A DNA stretch of 64,000 nt, taken from NCBI GenBank assembly GCA_963779515.1, contig CAVZYN010000004.1, forward strand, positions 159,272-223,271. The letters run 5' to 3'. A program made the position numbers and the translations under genes. Shown here piece after piece: positions 1 to 8,677 of this stretch. A model generated the notes under the pieces. That model was not told where the DNA came from. It did no database searches and was given only the letters and a program-made list of their open reading frames with translations. Source of the DNA: CAVZYN01 sp963779515 (GTDB lineage: Bacteria; Pseudomonadota; Alphaproteobacteria; Rhizobiales; Hyphomicrobiaceae). Position 1 is the first letter of the stretch. Each line of letters opens with the position of its first letter.

Positions 1-51
1 CTGGCGGTCCGGCGCGGCCAACAGGTGCTGCAAGTGCAAGTGCCGGGGTGA
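1..51 (+). CDS. C-terminal end of an upstream gene, possibly a Do-like serine protease (partial)
   Basis: Frame 1 is open from the window edge to a TGA at 49-51 and encodes the last 16 residues of a protein, LAVRRGQQVLQVQVPG. The pattern of small and charged residues followed by alternating valines resembles the last strand of a PDZ domain in Do/DegQ-like periplasmic proteases, and such a gene often precedes rarA in Hyphomicrobiales. With so few residues the family assignment is only a suggestion; the open frame and its stop are what is seen. Confidence 0.35.
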   Translation: MAVRRGQQVLQVQVPG

Positions 52-82
52 GCCTGCGAAATGTAAGCAAGAGCACGGGGTT

Positions 83-1402
83 ATGAGCAACCTGTTCGAA
101 GCGGCGGGACTAGAGAAAGGGGCGCCGCGGCCGCTCGCCGACCGGCTGCGTCCGACGGTGTTGGGCGAGGTCGTGGGGCAGGATCACGTGGTCGGGCCCG
201 ATGGCACACTGACGCGGATGCTGAAAAGTGGACGGCTCGGTTCGCTGATCTTCTGGGGGCCGCCTGGATGCGGCAAGACGACGATCGCGCGGCTGCTGGC
301 GCGTGAGACCAGTCTCGAGTTCGAACAGATTTCGGCGATCTTTTCGGGCGTGCAGGATTTGAAGAAGGCGTTCGACCGGGCGAAGGCGCGGCGTGAACAA
401 GGCAAGGGGACGCTGCTGTTCGTCGATGAGATTCATCGTTTCAACCGGGCGCAGCAGGACAGCTTTCTGCCGGTGATGGAGGATGGGACGATCACGCTGG
501 TTGGCGCGACCACCGAAAATCCATCGTTCGAGCTGAACGGCGCGGTGCTGTCGCGGGCGACGGTGATCACACTCAACCGGCATGACGAAGCGGCAATCGA
601 AAAGTTGTTTCTCAGGGCGGAAGCGGAGATCGGGCGGGCGTTGCCGCTGGACGCTGAAGCGCGGCTGTCGCTGATCGCGATGGCGGACGGCGATGGGCGC
701 ACGTCGCTCAATATGGCGGAGGAGATTTTTGCGAGTGTCGCGGAGGGCGAGCGGCCGCTCGACCGGGCGCGGCTGACGAAGCTGATCCAGCGCCGCGCGC
801 CGCTCTACGACAAGAGCCGCGATGGGCACTACAATCTCGTCAGTGCCTTGCATAAAAGCATTCGTGGATCAGATCCGGATGCAGCGCTCTATTGGTTTTG
901 CCGGATGCTGGATGGTGGCGAGGATCGCCTGTTCGTCGCACGGCGGCTGGTGCGGATGGCGGTCGAAGATATCGGGCTCGCCGATCCGCAGGCGCTGGTG
1001 GTGGCAAACGCTGCGAAAGAGGCGTTCGATTTTCTCGGCAGCCCGGAAGGCGAGTTGGCGCTGGCGGAGGCGGTGATTTATCTCGCGACGGCGCCGAAGT
1101 CGAATGGGGCCTATGTCGCCTATAAGGCTGCGATGCGAGCGGCGAAGGAGACGGGCAGCATCGCGCCGCCGAAGATCATTCTGAATGCGCCAACGAAGCT
1201 GATGGAGGACGAGGGATATGGCGAGGGCTACGCGTATGACCACGATACGCCGGAAGGGTTTTCGGGTCAGAACTACTTCCCCGATGAGATGAAATCGCGG
1301 CCACGCTACTACGATCCGCCAGAGCGCGGGTTCGAGCGCGAGATCAAGAAGCGGCTCGCGTATTGGGATGGATTGCGCAAAAAGCGCGGCGATCGGACGT
1401 GA
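83..1402 (+). CDS. rarA: Replication-associated recombination protein A (AAA+ ATPase)
   Basis: RarA (MgsA) is a clamp-loader-like AAA+ ATPase that acts at stalled replication forks and single-strand gaps in the cytoplasm. The 439-residue product has full family length. Walker A GPPGCGKT lies at residues 59-66 and Walker B LLFVDEIH at 111-118, followed by sensor-1 (GATTENPSFE) and the C-terminal tetramerisation region ending near the conserved GQNYFPD segment. The ATG lies about 30 bases after the stop of the preceding gene, so the two may be co-transcribed. The reading frame is intact. Confidence 0.96.
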   Translation: MSNLFEAAGLEKGAPRPLADRLRPTVLGEVVGQDHVVGPDGTLTRMLKSGRLGSLIFWGPPGCGKTTIARLLARETSLEFEQISAIFSGVQDLKKAFDRAKARREQGKGTLLFVDEIHRFNRAQQDSFLPVMEDGTITLVGATTENPSFELNGAVLSRATVITLNRHDEAAIEKLFLRAEAEIGRALPLDAEARLSLIAMADGDGRTSLNMAEEIFASVAEGERPLDRARLTKLIQRRAPLYDKSRDGHYNLVSALHKSIRGSDPDAALYWFCRMLDGGEDRLFVARRLVRMAVEDIGLADPQALVVANAAKEAFDFLGSPEGELALAEAVIYLATAPKSNGAYVAYKAAMRAAKETGSIAPPKIILNAPTKLMEDEGYGEGYAYDHDTPEGFSGQNYFPDEMKSRPRYYDPPERGFEREIKKRLAYWDGLRKKRGDRT

Positions 1403-1418
1403 TCGCGACGAAGGGGTA

Positions 1419-1475
1419 GACCAGCTCTGCGCGCTCTTGAGCGGGGTGGTGCCAGAACGCTAGACAGAGCTGGTC
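1419..1475. repeat. Inverted repeat downstream of rarA
   Basis: Arms GACCAGCTCTG (1419-1429) and CAGAGCTGGTC (1465-1475) are perfect 11-base reverse complements separated by 35 bases. They lie just after the rarA stop. A transcript from either strand could fold here. There is no T-run, so this is not a classical intrinsic terminator; its role is unknown. Confidence 0.5.
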
Positions 1476-1596
1476 CTTGATCCGGATGCTTGCCCGAGAG
1501 GGCGTGGGCTTGCGTCCGGGACTTACGATCTGTTGGTTCACCGCCGACACCAAAATGAATAGGTCCAGTATTGAGTGGCGGGACGTCCAGGCCGTT

Positions 1597-1618
1597 GTGA
1601 CGCCACGGGTGGCGTCAC
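1597..1618. terminator. Tight palindrome between convergent genes, possible terminator or protein-binding site
   Basis: GTGACGCCAC (1597-1606) is followed after two bases by its exact reverse complement GTGGCGTCAC (1609-1618). It sits between rarA on the plus strand and the small gene at 1682-2026 on the minus strand, which face each other, so a shared transcription end is the simplest role. The lack of a T-run leaves a dimeric protein-binding site possible. Confidence 0.35.
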
Positions 1619-1681
1619 GTGCGTACAGTAGCACAGGAGTGCAAAGGTGATGTGACAGTCGCAGAGGCGTTTGGCGCGGGT

Positions 1682-2026
1682 TTAGCGCGCGGATGCCCGG
1701 ACGTAGCGGCAAATGGCGACGAGATCGCGGTGACGGTCCGGGAAGTGCTGTGCGTTCGGGTTCTGCACGCTCGCTAGGGAGCGGACAACAATCCTCTTGG
1801 CGGTCTCATCAAGGTAGCCGTAGGCGGCGGCCATTTCGAGGGCCGTGCACGCGCCCATGGCGTAATCTGACGTGTTGACGGCCCGATAGCCGTTCCAAGC
1901 CAAGAGTGCGCCCGATAGGGCGCCGGCCACCAACAGGCTGGCGGCGATGCCGGCCAACACTGTCGCGCGCGCCGGGGCGGCGCGCCGTGATGGAGCCGCG
2001 TGCGTCGTGCGGTTGGTAACAGACAT
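1682..2026 (-). CDS. Small membrane-anchored protein of unknown function
   Basis: The product has 114 residues. A basic, alanine-rich N-terminus (about residues 1-22) is followed by one hydrophobic segment (about 23-43), which predicts a single membrane anchor with the remainder, including Cys60 and Cys106, probably outside the cytoplasm. The ATG at 2026 is chosen because it is the only methionine that precedes the hydrophobic segment closely; a longer in-frame extension upstream would run through a palindromic repeat and is unlikely to be translated. No family is recognised. No strong ribosome-binding site is visible, so the gene call itself is moderately uncertain. Confidence 0.55.
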   Translation of the reverse strand: MSVTNRTTHAAPSRRAAPARATVLAGIAASLLVAGALSGALLAWNGYRAVNTSDYAMGACTALEMAAAYGYLDETAKRIVVRSLASVQNPNAQHFPDRHRDLVAICRYVRASAR

Positions 2027-2183
2027 GCTAATTATCCGGTGCTGTTTTCGATGCCGGAAAAGCCGACCATGCCAAGTCGTGGTGACAGGGGCGTGACGGT
2101 GGATTTTGCTGGCCGCGTCGACAATGGCTAGCGCGCGGCATGTGGCGTTTGCGATCGCACTGGCGCGGCGTATGGGTGCTGCT

Positions 2184-2262
2184 GCCCCCTCATCCGCCCC
2201 TTCGTCGCGAAGCCGAGTTTCGCTCGGACGGGGCACCTTCTCCCCACGGGAGAAAGAAGGCA
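2184..2262. repeat. REP-like palindromic intergenic element
   Basis: A run of short GC-rich palindromes (TTCGTCGCGAAG-like, CGAGTTTCGCTCG, and TTCTCCC-ACGG-GAGAA) ends in the sequence CACCTTCTCCCC, which recurs near 45950. Such elements are scattered between genes of many rhizobial relatives and can form stem-loops in RNA. It lies upstream of the groES promoter and is not expected to encode protein. Confidence 0.6.
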
Positions 2263-2332
2263 ACTCGATGATGCCGGTGCCTCCCGCGATAACCCTGGCG
2301 GCGAGGAGTTTGGTTGATTTGGTGACTATGCC

Positions 2333-2361
2333 TTGACATGCGGCGCTGCCACCCATATCTA
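2333..2361 (+). promoter_or_regulatory. groESL promoter (-35 TTGACA, -10 TATCTA)
   Basis: TTGACA at 2333-2338 and TATCTA at 2356-2361 are separated by exactly 17 bases, a near-consensus vegetative promoter. Transcription would start near 2368, directly before the CIRCE operator, so bound HrcA would block initiation. The arrangement is seen directly; use of the promoter is inferred. Confidence 0.7.
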
Positions 2362-2372
2362 ACGCCCAGCCG

Positions 2373-2399
2373 CTAGCACTCTCAATTTGCGAGTGCTAT
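2373..2399 (+). promoter_or_regulatory. CIRCE operator (HrcA-binding site) of groESL
   Basis: CTAGCACTC (2373-2381), nine bases, then GAGTGCTAT (2391-2399) matches the CIRCE consensus TTAGCACTC-N9-GAGTGCTAA in all but the outermost bases. HrcA, the repressor known to bind this element, is encoded in this same window at 20204-21304. No second CIRCE was found upstream of dnaK. Confidence 0.93.
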
Positions 2400-2469
2400 C
2401 AGCTTATCCACAGATCTATCTCAACTGGGCTGATGTAAGCTAAGCCCTTGAATTGGAGTGCACTTTTCC

Positions 2470-2760
2470 ATGAAATTCCGTCCCCTCCACGACCGCGTGG
2501 TTGTCAAGCGCGCTGAGAGCGAGACCAAATCCGCCGGCGGCATCATCATTCCGGACACGGCCGGCGAGAAGCCGAGCCAGGGTGAAATCATCGCCGTCGG
2601 CCCTGGTGGCCGCGACGAAGCCGGCAAGCTGATCCCGATCGACCTCAAGAAAGGCGACAAGGTTCTGTTCGGCAAATGGTCCGGCACCGAAGTCAAAATC
2701 GACGGCAAAGAGCTCCTGATCATGAAGGAGAGCGACATCATGGGCGTGCTCGAGAAGTAA
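2470..2760 (+). CDS. groES: Co-chaperonin GroES
   Basis: GroES caps the GroEL folding chamber as a heptameric ring in the cytoplasm. The 96-residue product has the family N-terminus MKFRPLHDRVVVKR, the mobile-loop region (about residues 16-33) and the closing segment with LIMKESDIMGVLE. The ATG at 2470 is preferred over an in-frame GTG at 2458 because it gives the standard length and follows a GGAG at 2455-2458. It is the first gene of the groES-groEL operon, with 59 bases to groEL, under the CIRCE-controlled promoter. Confidence 0.97.
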   Translation: MKFRPLHDRVVVKRAESETKSAGGIIIPDTAGEKPSQGEIIAVGPGGRDEAGKLIPIDLKKGDKVLFGKWSGTEVKIDGKELLIMKESDIMGVLEK

Positions 2761-2819
2761 CTCTCGAAGCCCGCTCTTTCATTTTCCCCCCTTAGTCATC
2801 TACCCGGAGTGGTTCCCAC

Positions 2820-4466
2820 ATGGCTGCTAAAGACGTCAAGTTTTCTTCCGATGCCCGCGATCGCATGTTGCGCGGCGTCGACATCCTCGCCAACGCGGTG
2901 AAGGTTACGCTCGGCCCGAAAGGCCGCAACGTCATTATCGAGAAAAGCTTCGGCGCGCCGCGCACGACCAAGGACGGCGTGACGGTCGCGAAGGAAATCG
3001 AACTCGAAGACAAGTTCGAGAACATGGGCGCACAGATGGTGCGCGAAGTGGCCCAGAAGACCAACGACGTGGCCGGTGATGGCACGACGACGGCAACGGT
3101 TCTGGCGCAGGCGATCGTTCGCGAAGGCCTGAAGTCGGTGGCCGCCGGCATGAACCCGATGGATTTGAAGCGCGGCATCGACAAGGCCGTCGCCCAGGTC
3201 GTCGACGACATCCAGAAGAGAGCCAAGAAAGTCAAGAATAGCCAGGAGATCGCCCAGGTCGGCTCGATCGCCGCCAACGGCGAGAAGTCGATCGGCGACA
3301 TGATCGCCAAGGCGATGCAGCGGGTCGGCAACGAAGGCGTCATCACGGTCGAAGAGGCCAAAAGCCTCGAAACTGAACTCGATGTCGTCGAAGGCATGCA
3401 GTTCGATCGTGGTTATCTCTCGCCGTACTTCATCACCAATGCCGACAAGATGATCGCCGAACTCGAGGATGTGTATATTCTCATCCACGAGAAGAAGCTG
3501 TCGTCGCTGCAGCCGATGCTGCCGGTTCTCGAAGCCGTCGTGCAAACCGGCCGCCCACTCTTGATCATCGCGGAAGAAGTCGAAGGCGAGGCGCTTGCAA
3601 CGCTGGTCGTCAACAAGCTGCGCGGTGGCCTCAAGGTTGCCGCTGTCAAGGCGCCGGGCTTCGGTGATCGCCGCAAAGCGATGCTCGAAGATATCGCCGT
3701 GCTTTGCAATGGCCAAGTGATCTCGGAAGATCTCGGGATCAAGCTCGAGAACGTCGAGCTCAGCATGCTCGGCCGCGCCAAGCGCGTGAAGATCGAGAAA
3801 GAAAACACCACGATCATCGACGGCACGGGCAAGAAGAAAGACATCGAAGCCCGCGTCACGCAGATCAAGCAGCAGATCGAAGAAACGACGTCGGACTACG
3901 ATCGCGAGAAGCTGCAAGAGCGTCTTGCCAAGCTCGCAGGCGGCGTTGCCGTGATCAAGGTTGGTGGTGCGACGGAAATCGAAGTCAAGGAGCGTAAGGA
4001 CCGCGTCGATGATGCGCTGAATGCGACTCGCGCGGCGGTTGAAGAAGGCGTGGTTCCGGGGGGCGGCGTTGCCCTGCTCAAGGCCTCGCTCGCGATTACC
4101 GCAAAGGGCCAGAACGACGACCAGGAAGCCGGCATCCAGATCGTGCGCCGCGCACTCCAGGCGCCAATCCGCCAGATCGCCGAAAACGCCGGTGTCGAAG
4201 GTTCGATCGTCGTCGGCAAGGTTTCGGAATCGAAGAGCATCAACTTCGGTTACGACGCCCAGAACGATGAGTACGTCGACATGATCGAAAAGGGCATCAT
4301 TGATCCCGTAAAGGTCGTGCGTACCGCGCTGCAGGATGCAGCATCGATCGCGAGCCTGATGATCACGACGGAAGCCGGAATCGCAGAGGCACCCAAGAAG
4401 GGTGCGGGCGGCCACGGCGGCGGCATGCCCGGCGGCGGCATGGGCGGCATGGACGGCATGATGTAA
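2820..4466 (+). CDS. groEL: Chaperonin GroEL
   Basis: GroEL forms the double heptameric ring that folds proteins in an ATP-dependent cycle with GroES. The 548-residue product has standard length, the nucleotide-binding signature VAGDGTTTATVLAQ near residues 83-96, the VVPGGGVALL segment near 410, and the usual glycine-methionine-rich tail (GGMPGGGMGGMDGMM). A GGAG precedes the ATG by about ten bases. Second gene of the CIRCE-regulated operon; followed by a strong terminator. Only one groEL copy is in this window, although many rhizobia carry several elsewhere. Confidence 0.98.
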   Translation: MAAKDVKFSSDARDRMLRGVDILANAVKVTLGPKGRNVIIEKSFGAPRTTKDGVTVAKEIELEDKFENMGAQMVREVAQKTNDVAGDGTTTATVLAQAIVREGLKSVAAGMNPMDLKRGIDKAVAQVVDDIQKRAKKVKNSQEIAQVGSIAANGEKSIGDMIAKAMQRVGNEGVITVEEAKSLETELDVVEGMQFDRGYLSPYFITNADKMIAELEDVYILIHEKKLSSLQPMLPVLEAVVQTGRPLLIIAEEVEGEALATLVVNKLRGGLKVAAVKAPGFGDRRKAMLEDIAVLCNGQVISEDLGIKLENVELSMLGRAKRVKIEKENTTIIDGTGKKKDIEARVTQIKQQIEETTSDYDREKLQERLAKLAGGVAVIKVGGATEIEVKERKDRVDDALNATRAAVEEGVVPGGGVALLKASLAITAKGQNDDQEAGIQIVRRALQAPIRQIAENAGVEGSIVVGKVSESKSINFGYDAQNDEYVDMIEKGIIDPVKVVRTALQDAASIASLMITTEAGIAEAPKKGAGGHGGGMPGGGMGGMDGMM

Positions 4467-4494
4467 GCCTAAAGCTGACATCGCCAGAGTTCAG

Positions 4495-4534
4495 AAGGCC
4501 ACGCGGGGAAACCGGCGTGGCCTTTTGGTTTTTT
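4495..4534 (+). terminator. Rho-independent terminator of groESL
   Basis: AAGGCCACGC (4495-4504) pairs with GCGTGGCCTT (4515-4524) across a ten-base loop and runs into T-rich sequence (TTTTGGTTTTTT). It lies 29 bases after the groEL stop. Confidence 0.9.
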
Positions 4535-4683
4535 GTTGGCGCGCGGCCGCCCCGCCACCCCCGCGTGCGGACGCAAATTTACGGATTGTTCACCACACGG
4601 GTTCATGCGCCTAAAACCATTTGAGCCTTAGTCTCGGGACAGAGTTCCGGGCACACGGAACCAGGTAACAGGGTTCTGCGTCC

Positions 4684-5298
4684 ATGGTTCCGCTGCTGAT
4701 CGACGATAGCGGCAATGTCAGAGACAGTACGTCGCCGGCTTTGCGCGCGGAGCTGAAGGCGTGGCATCTCGGGCCGAAATTCTCCGATTATGTGATCCGC
4801 AATCTCGGGTTTGTGGCGTTGAGCGCCGATCGCCAATCGGTGCGGGTGCGGTTGCGGCCGGCGGTGACATCGCCGGTGGCGTTCGCGGCGCTGCTCGACT
4901 GGCTTGCCGATCGGGCGCCGGAGCGGGTTGCAATCTCGTACCTCGGCGACCACTGGAACCACGAGTTCTTTGCCAGCGCTGATGCTGCGCGCAAGCGTCT
5001 GGTGATGCTTGTTGCGACGTGGTCGCTGCCTGACCGTGACGGCGCGCATCCGTTCGTGACGCTGCTGAAGCTCAGGGACGAAGCGCAGGAAACGCTGAAG
5101 CGGGCGGCACTCGAGACGGTGCTCGAGGACAAGTTGCGCAACCGGGTGCCGGCGATCGCCGATCGGCCAAAAACAAGCCGGACGCGCGACAGGGACACGC
5201 GATTGCTGCTGCCGATGCGGCCGGCGAACGATCGCCAGCGGCTCTCAAGCGCGACGTTGAGCGACGGCGGAATCGACCTGAGCCCCAAGATCCAGTAG
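4684..5298 (+). CDS. Hypothetical protein, 204 residues
   Basis: The product begins MVPLLIDDSGNVRD and shows no recognisable catalytic motif, signal peptide or membrane segment. Residues 1-125 look like a compact mixed alpha/beta domain (conserved-looking YLGDHWNHEFF near 95-105), and the last 60 residues are basic and probably disordered. It lies after the groESL terminator and its 3' end overlaps the facing gene at 5245-6018 by 54 bases. The long intact frame and GC-rich third codon positions support it as a real gene. Function unknown. Confidence 0.65.
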   Translation: MVPLLIDDSGNVRDSTSPALRAELKAWHLGPKFSDYVIRNLGFVALSADRQSVRVRLRPAVTSPVAFAALLDWLADRAPERVAISYLGDHWNHEFFASADAARKRLVMLVATWSLPDRDGAHPFVTLLKLRDEAQETLKRAALETVLEDKLRNRVPAIADRPKTSRTRDRDTRLLLPMRPANDRQRLSSATLSDGGIDLSPKIQ

Positions 5299-6018
5299 CT
5301 GCTGTCTCAGATCAGTGACGAGTTGCTCGGGCGGCATCCAGCAGATGGCGCAGCGCGGGTTACCGTTCGGCGCGTTGAAGAGTTTCAGATCCCATTCGTA
5401 TTGGGTGTAGCCGCTCGACTGCCAGACGTTGCCCTTCATGGGGCCTTCCATCATCAGCGTTGTCGTCCAATCGGTGCGCCAGCGGGTGTAGGCGAAGGCA
5501 CGGGAAATGCGCGGCAGGATGGCGGAGAGCTGTTTGCCGCGATAGTCGGGCCGATACCACGCGGCGCCGCCGACCAGGATCGTGCCTTGCAACGATTGGG
5601 CGATGGGCGCGGTGACTTCGCAGCGCTCGTCGGGGGCTTTGTCGCGGGTAGGGGCGTCATAGAACATGCGCAGCGAGGTGGCTTCGTCGTGGAACGAGCG
5701 GGCGGTCAGGCGGTAGACGCGGGCGGCTTGGGTGGCAACGACCTTGCCGCTGGCGTCGCGGCCGAAGATGCAGAAGGCGTTGTCGGTGGCGAGGCCTTCG
5801 GGGCAGTAGCGGACGTCGTACATGGATGTGACGGGCTTCCATGTGTCGCGGTTTTCAGCATTGATTGCGAGGAGTTCGTCGAAGGTGCCAAAGGAGAGCG
5901 TGACGCCGCGTTCGCGCGCGGCGAGGTCGGCCAAGATGAAAAAGCGGCCGAGGACATCCACGGGTCCGTGATCGACCGTAATATCGGTTAGGAGTTGGCG
6001 GTCGGTCCAGGCGGGCAT
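5245..6018 (-). CDS. Hypothetical protein, possible GNAT-fold acyltransferase
   Basis: The 257-residue product starts at MPAWTDRQLL (ATG at 6018); a longer frame extends upstream to 6222 but crosses the divergent gene at 6111 and has low-complexity translation. Residues around 170-200 (GGAAWYRPDYRGKQLSAILP) resemble the acetyl-CoA-binding motif A of GNAT acetyltransferases, where a basic RGxxxS/G turn precedes a helix. The rest is not recognised. The fold assignment is inference from this one segment. The gene is divergent from the MBL hydrolase at 6111 and overlaps the preceding hypothetical gene tail to tail. Confidence 0.6.
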   Translation of the reverse strand: MPAWTDRQLLTDITVDHGPVDVLGRFFILADLAARERGVTLSFGTFDELLAINAENRDTWKPVTSMYDVRYCPEGLATDNAFCIFGRDASGKVVATQAARVYRLTARSFHDEATSLRMFYDAPTRDKAPDERCEVTAPIAQSLQGTILVGGAAWYRPDYRGKQLSAILPRISRAFAYTRWRTDWTTTLMMEGPMKGNVWQSSGYTQYEWDLKLFNAPNGNPRCAICWMPPEQLVTDLRQQLLDLGAQVDSAVAQRRA

Positions 6019-6110
6019 CAGTTTGGGTCTCTCGGAGGATATGGCTGACGAAGTGTAAACGGCTGCCCGGGAGTTGCAACTTCGTTGCCAGCGGTGGTCG
6101 CAAACTGGAG

Positions 6111-7202
6111 ATGCACTTGACTGATCCGGAAAAGAGAAGGCGACGCGGGCGGCGGCGCGCGTTGAAGGTGCTCGCGGGGCTCGGGCTGACGGGGCTCGGC
6201 GGCTGGGCGGCTTTGGCGCCACGACGACGCAATGCTTACTATCAGGGCCCGGTCAGTGATCACTTCAATGGGTTGACGTTCTTCAATCCCGTTGGGGAGG
6301 GACCAAAGAGCCTCTCCAATCTTTTGAAATGGCGGTTCGAGCCGACGGAGACGTGGCCGGAGGCCTATGCAAGTTCGTTCCGGGACAGGCCGCCTGAGAC
6401 GGTGAGGGGCCCCGCGGCACGCGTGGTTCACGTCGGGCATGCGTCGTTTCTAGTGCAGACGGCGGGGCGCAATCTGCTGATTGATCCCGTGTGGTCGGAG
6501 CGCGCGAGCCCGGTATCGTTCGCGGGTCCGCGCCGTGTCAATGCACCAGGGGTCGCGTTCGAGGATCTGCCGAAGATCGATGCCGTGCTCCTGACGCACA
6601 ATCACTATGACCACATGGACATGGCGACGCTCGCGCGGCTTGTTGCGCGGTTTGGGCCGCGGATCATCACGCCGCTCGGGAACGATGCGATCATCCGGGA
6701 AGCGATCGAGGCGGCGCGTTTACAGGCGGTCGATTGGGGGGACGTCGCCGATCTTGGCGATGGGCTCAATGTGCATGTGGAGCCGACGCATCATTGGTCG
6801 GCGCGCGGCACGACGGACCGGATGCACGCATTGTGGGCGAGCTTTGTGATCGCGAGCGGCGCACGCACGCTCTATTGCATCGGCGATACGGGATTTGGTG
6901 ACGGGCGAACCTTTCGCAACATAGCGGCCCGGTATCCACGGATCGATGCGGCGCTGATTCCGATCGGCGCCTATGAGCCGCGATGGTTCATGCGCGAGCA
7001 GCACGTCAATCCACAAGAGGCGGTGCGCATCTTGACGATGAGCGGGGCTGCACGCGCGATTGGGCATCACTGGGGAACGTTCCCGCTGACCAACGAGGGT
7101 GTCGAGCGGCCCCTCGAGCATTTGACGGCGGCGCTTGCGGCCGAACAGATCGCGCCGCACCGATTTGTGGCGGCGCGGCCGGGGCAGGTGTTCGAGATCT
7201 AA
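6111..7202 (+). CDS. MBL-fold metallo-hydrolase, membrane-anchored, NAPE-PLD/UlaG-like
   Basis: The metallo-beta-lactamase signature HNHYDH places zinc ligands at His163, His165, Asp167 and His168; further ligand-like segments are THHWSARG and the late GHHWGTF. The overall pattern, with LLIDPVWSERASPVSF before the metal motif, fits the NAPE-PLD/UlaG-like branch, whose members hydrolyse phosphodiesters or lactones. The very basic N-terminus followed by a hydrophobic stretch (about residues 18-36) predicts an uncleaved anchor or a signal peptide. Substrate cannot be deduced. The stretch to the next gene (7203-7349) shows nothing notable. Confidence 0.85.
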   Translation: MHLTDPEKRRRRGRRRALKVLAGLGLTGLGGWAALAPRRRNAYYQGPVSDHFNGLTFFNPVGEGPKSLSNLLKWRFEPTETWPEAYASSFRDRPPETVRGPAARVVHVGHASFLVQTAGRNLLIDPVWSERASPVSFAGPRRVNAPGVAFEDLPKIDAVLLTHNHYDHMDMATLARLVARFGPRIITPLGNDAIIREAIEAARLQAVDWGDVADLGDGLNVHVEPTHHWSARGTTDRMHALWASFVIASGARTLYCIGDTGFGDGRTFRNIAARYPRIDAALIPIGAYEPRWFMREQHVNPQEAVRILTMSGAARAIGHHWGTFPLTNEGVERPLEHLTAALAAEQIAPHRFVAARPGQVFEI

Positions 7203-7349
7203 GAGTGCGATGGCTAGAGACCGGCGCATAGCAGTTGCGCTCGCTCGGCCCGTTTCGCGCATTGAAGCGCGCGGTGGCGCGCCGTAACCTATCCGCCCAG
7301 ACATCGCATTACAGAGTCTTCCCCAACCGCTGACCGCAGGAGCCGAGAC

Positions 7350-8600
7350 GTGCCGGGCTGGAAGAGGTTCGTGCCGCTCGCACTCGAAAAGCCGCGCGCG
7401 CGGCTCTATGCGGCCGGCCATGCGGTGTCGGTGCTGGGCGGGTGGCTGCAGCAGGTGGCGCTGTCGTGGCTGGTGTTCCGGCTGACGAAGTCAGTGTTTC
7501 TGTTGGGGCTGACGGGGTTCATGCTGCAGATTCCGTATCTGCTGCTGGGACCGGTTGCGGGGAGCGTGGTCGATCGATTTCCGCGCTTGAAGGTGCTGAT
7601 TGCGATCGATGTATCGTTGGCGCTGGTAGCGGTGTTGCTGGCGGTGATGGTCGAGGCGGGCGTGACCGATGTCACGTATTATCTGGCGGCTGCGTTCTTG
7701 ATTGGCGTTCTGAACGCGTTTGAGATGCCGGCGCGGCAATCGCTGCTGATGCCGATCGTCGAGGACCGTGAGCTGTTTCCTAGCGTGTTGGCGCTGAGTG
7801 CGACCGTGTTCAACGCGGGCCGCATGATTGGCCCGGCGATTGCGGGCATCCTGTTGCTGTATCTGCCGGAGAGCTGGTGCTTTGCGCTGAATGCGCTGAG
7901 TTTTGCGGCGATTATCCTGGCGTTTCTGGCGATGAAGCTGCCGCCGCAGGAGCGGAGGGGCGCGACAGGAAAGCCAAGCGTCAGCTTTGGCGAGGCGTTT
8001 GCGACGGTGCGGGCGTTGCCGGCGGTCAGGTATCTGGTGCCGACGCTGGCGGCGATCGGGTTCTTCGGTGCGCCCTACATCCATTTGATGCCGTCGATCG
8101 TCGATACGTTCTTTGCTGGAGGGTCGGGCACGGTTGGATTTCTGATGAGCGGCGCCGGGCTCGGGGCGCTATCAGCGGCGTTGTTTTTGTCGCTGCAGCG
8201 CGGCTCGTCGATGCAATTGCGACTGGTCACGATCGCGCCGGTGATCTTGGCCGTGGCGGTCGCGGTGTTCGCGGTGTCGCGCAGTCTGGTGCTGTCGTTC
8301 ATGGCGCTCGTGTTCATCGGTGGAACGATGATGCTATCGGCGAACTCGACCAACGTGCTGATGCAAACGTCGGTGCCGGATAGCTTGCGGGGGCGGACGA
8401 TCGGGCTCTACGCCATGGCGTTTCAGGGAACGGCGCCGCTCGGTCATCTGACGGCGGGAGCGATGGGTGCCCGCTTTGGTTTGACAACGACGCTGCTGTT
8501 CAATGCCGCCTGCATCGGGCTGGTCGCCCTCGTCATGCGGCGGCGTTTGGCGGCCGATCCTGGCGCGCTATCGCGGATTGGGACTTACGTGGAACGGTAG
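7350..8600 (+). CDS. MFS transporter, EntS-like (MFS_3 type)
   Basis: The 416-residue product has about twelve hydrophobic segments and MFS-type loops (DRFPRLKVL after the second helix; MPARQSLLMPIVEDRELFP is typical of the EntS/enterobactin-exporter-like branch). It is an inner-membrane secondary transporter, probably an exporter; the substrate is unknown. The start is a GTG at 7350 preceded by AGGAG. It is followed after 77 bases by the aldolase gene, so the three genes at 7350-10488 could be one transcription unit, which would make an organic acid or related compound a candidate substrate, but this is inference. Confidence 0.88.
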   Translation: MPGWKRFVPLALEKPRARLYAAGHAVSVLGGWLQQVALSWLVFRLTKSVFLLGLTGFMLQIPYLLLGPVAGSVVDRFPRLKVLIAIDVSLALVAVLLAVMVEAGVTDVTYYLAAAFLIGVLNAFEMPARQSLLMPIVEDRELFPSVLALSATVFNAGRMIGPAIAGILLLYLPESWCFALNALSFAAIILAFLAMKLPPQERRGATGKPSVSFGEAFATVRALPAVRYLVPTLAAIGFFGAPYIHLMPSIVDTFFAGGSGTVGFLMSGAGLGALSAALFLSLQRGSSMQLRLVTIAPVILAVAVAVFAVSRSLVLSFMALVFIGGTMMLSANSTNVLMQTSVPDSLRGRTIGLYAMAFQGTAPLGHLTAGAMGARFGLTTTLLFNAACIGLVALVMRRRLAADPGALSRIGTYVER

Positions 8601-8677
8601 GCGTTTTGCGCATATTGGCAGGTTGATTATCCCCGCATAGCATTTGCCAACTATTCTTCGGTCAGGAGCATGCGCAG

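Noticed and set aside
2796..4481. Long minus-strand reading frame of over 500 codons opposite groEL
   Set aside because: It mirrors groEL codon structure, has histidine-aspartate-rich text without family features and no independent start signals; a normal shadow of a highly biased GC-rich gene.
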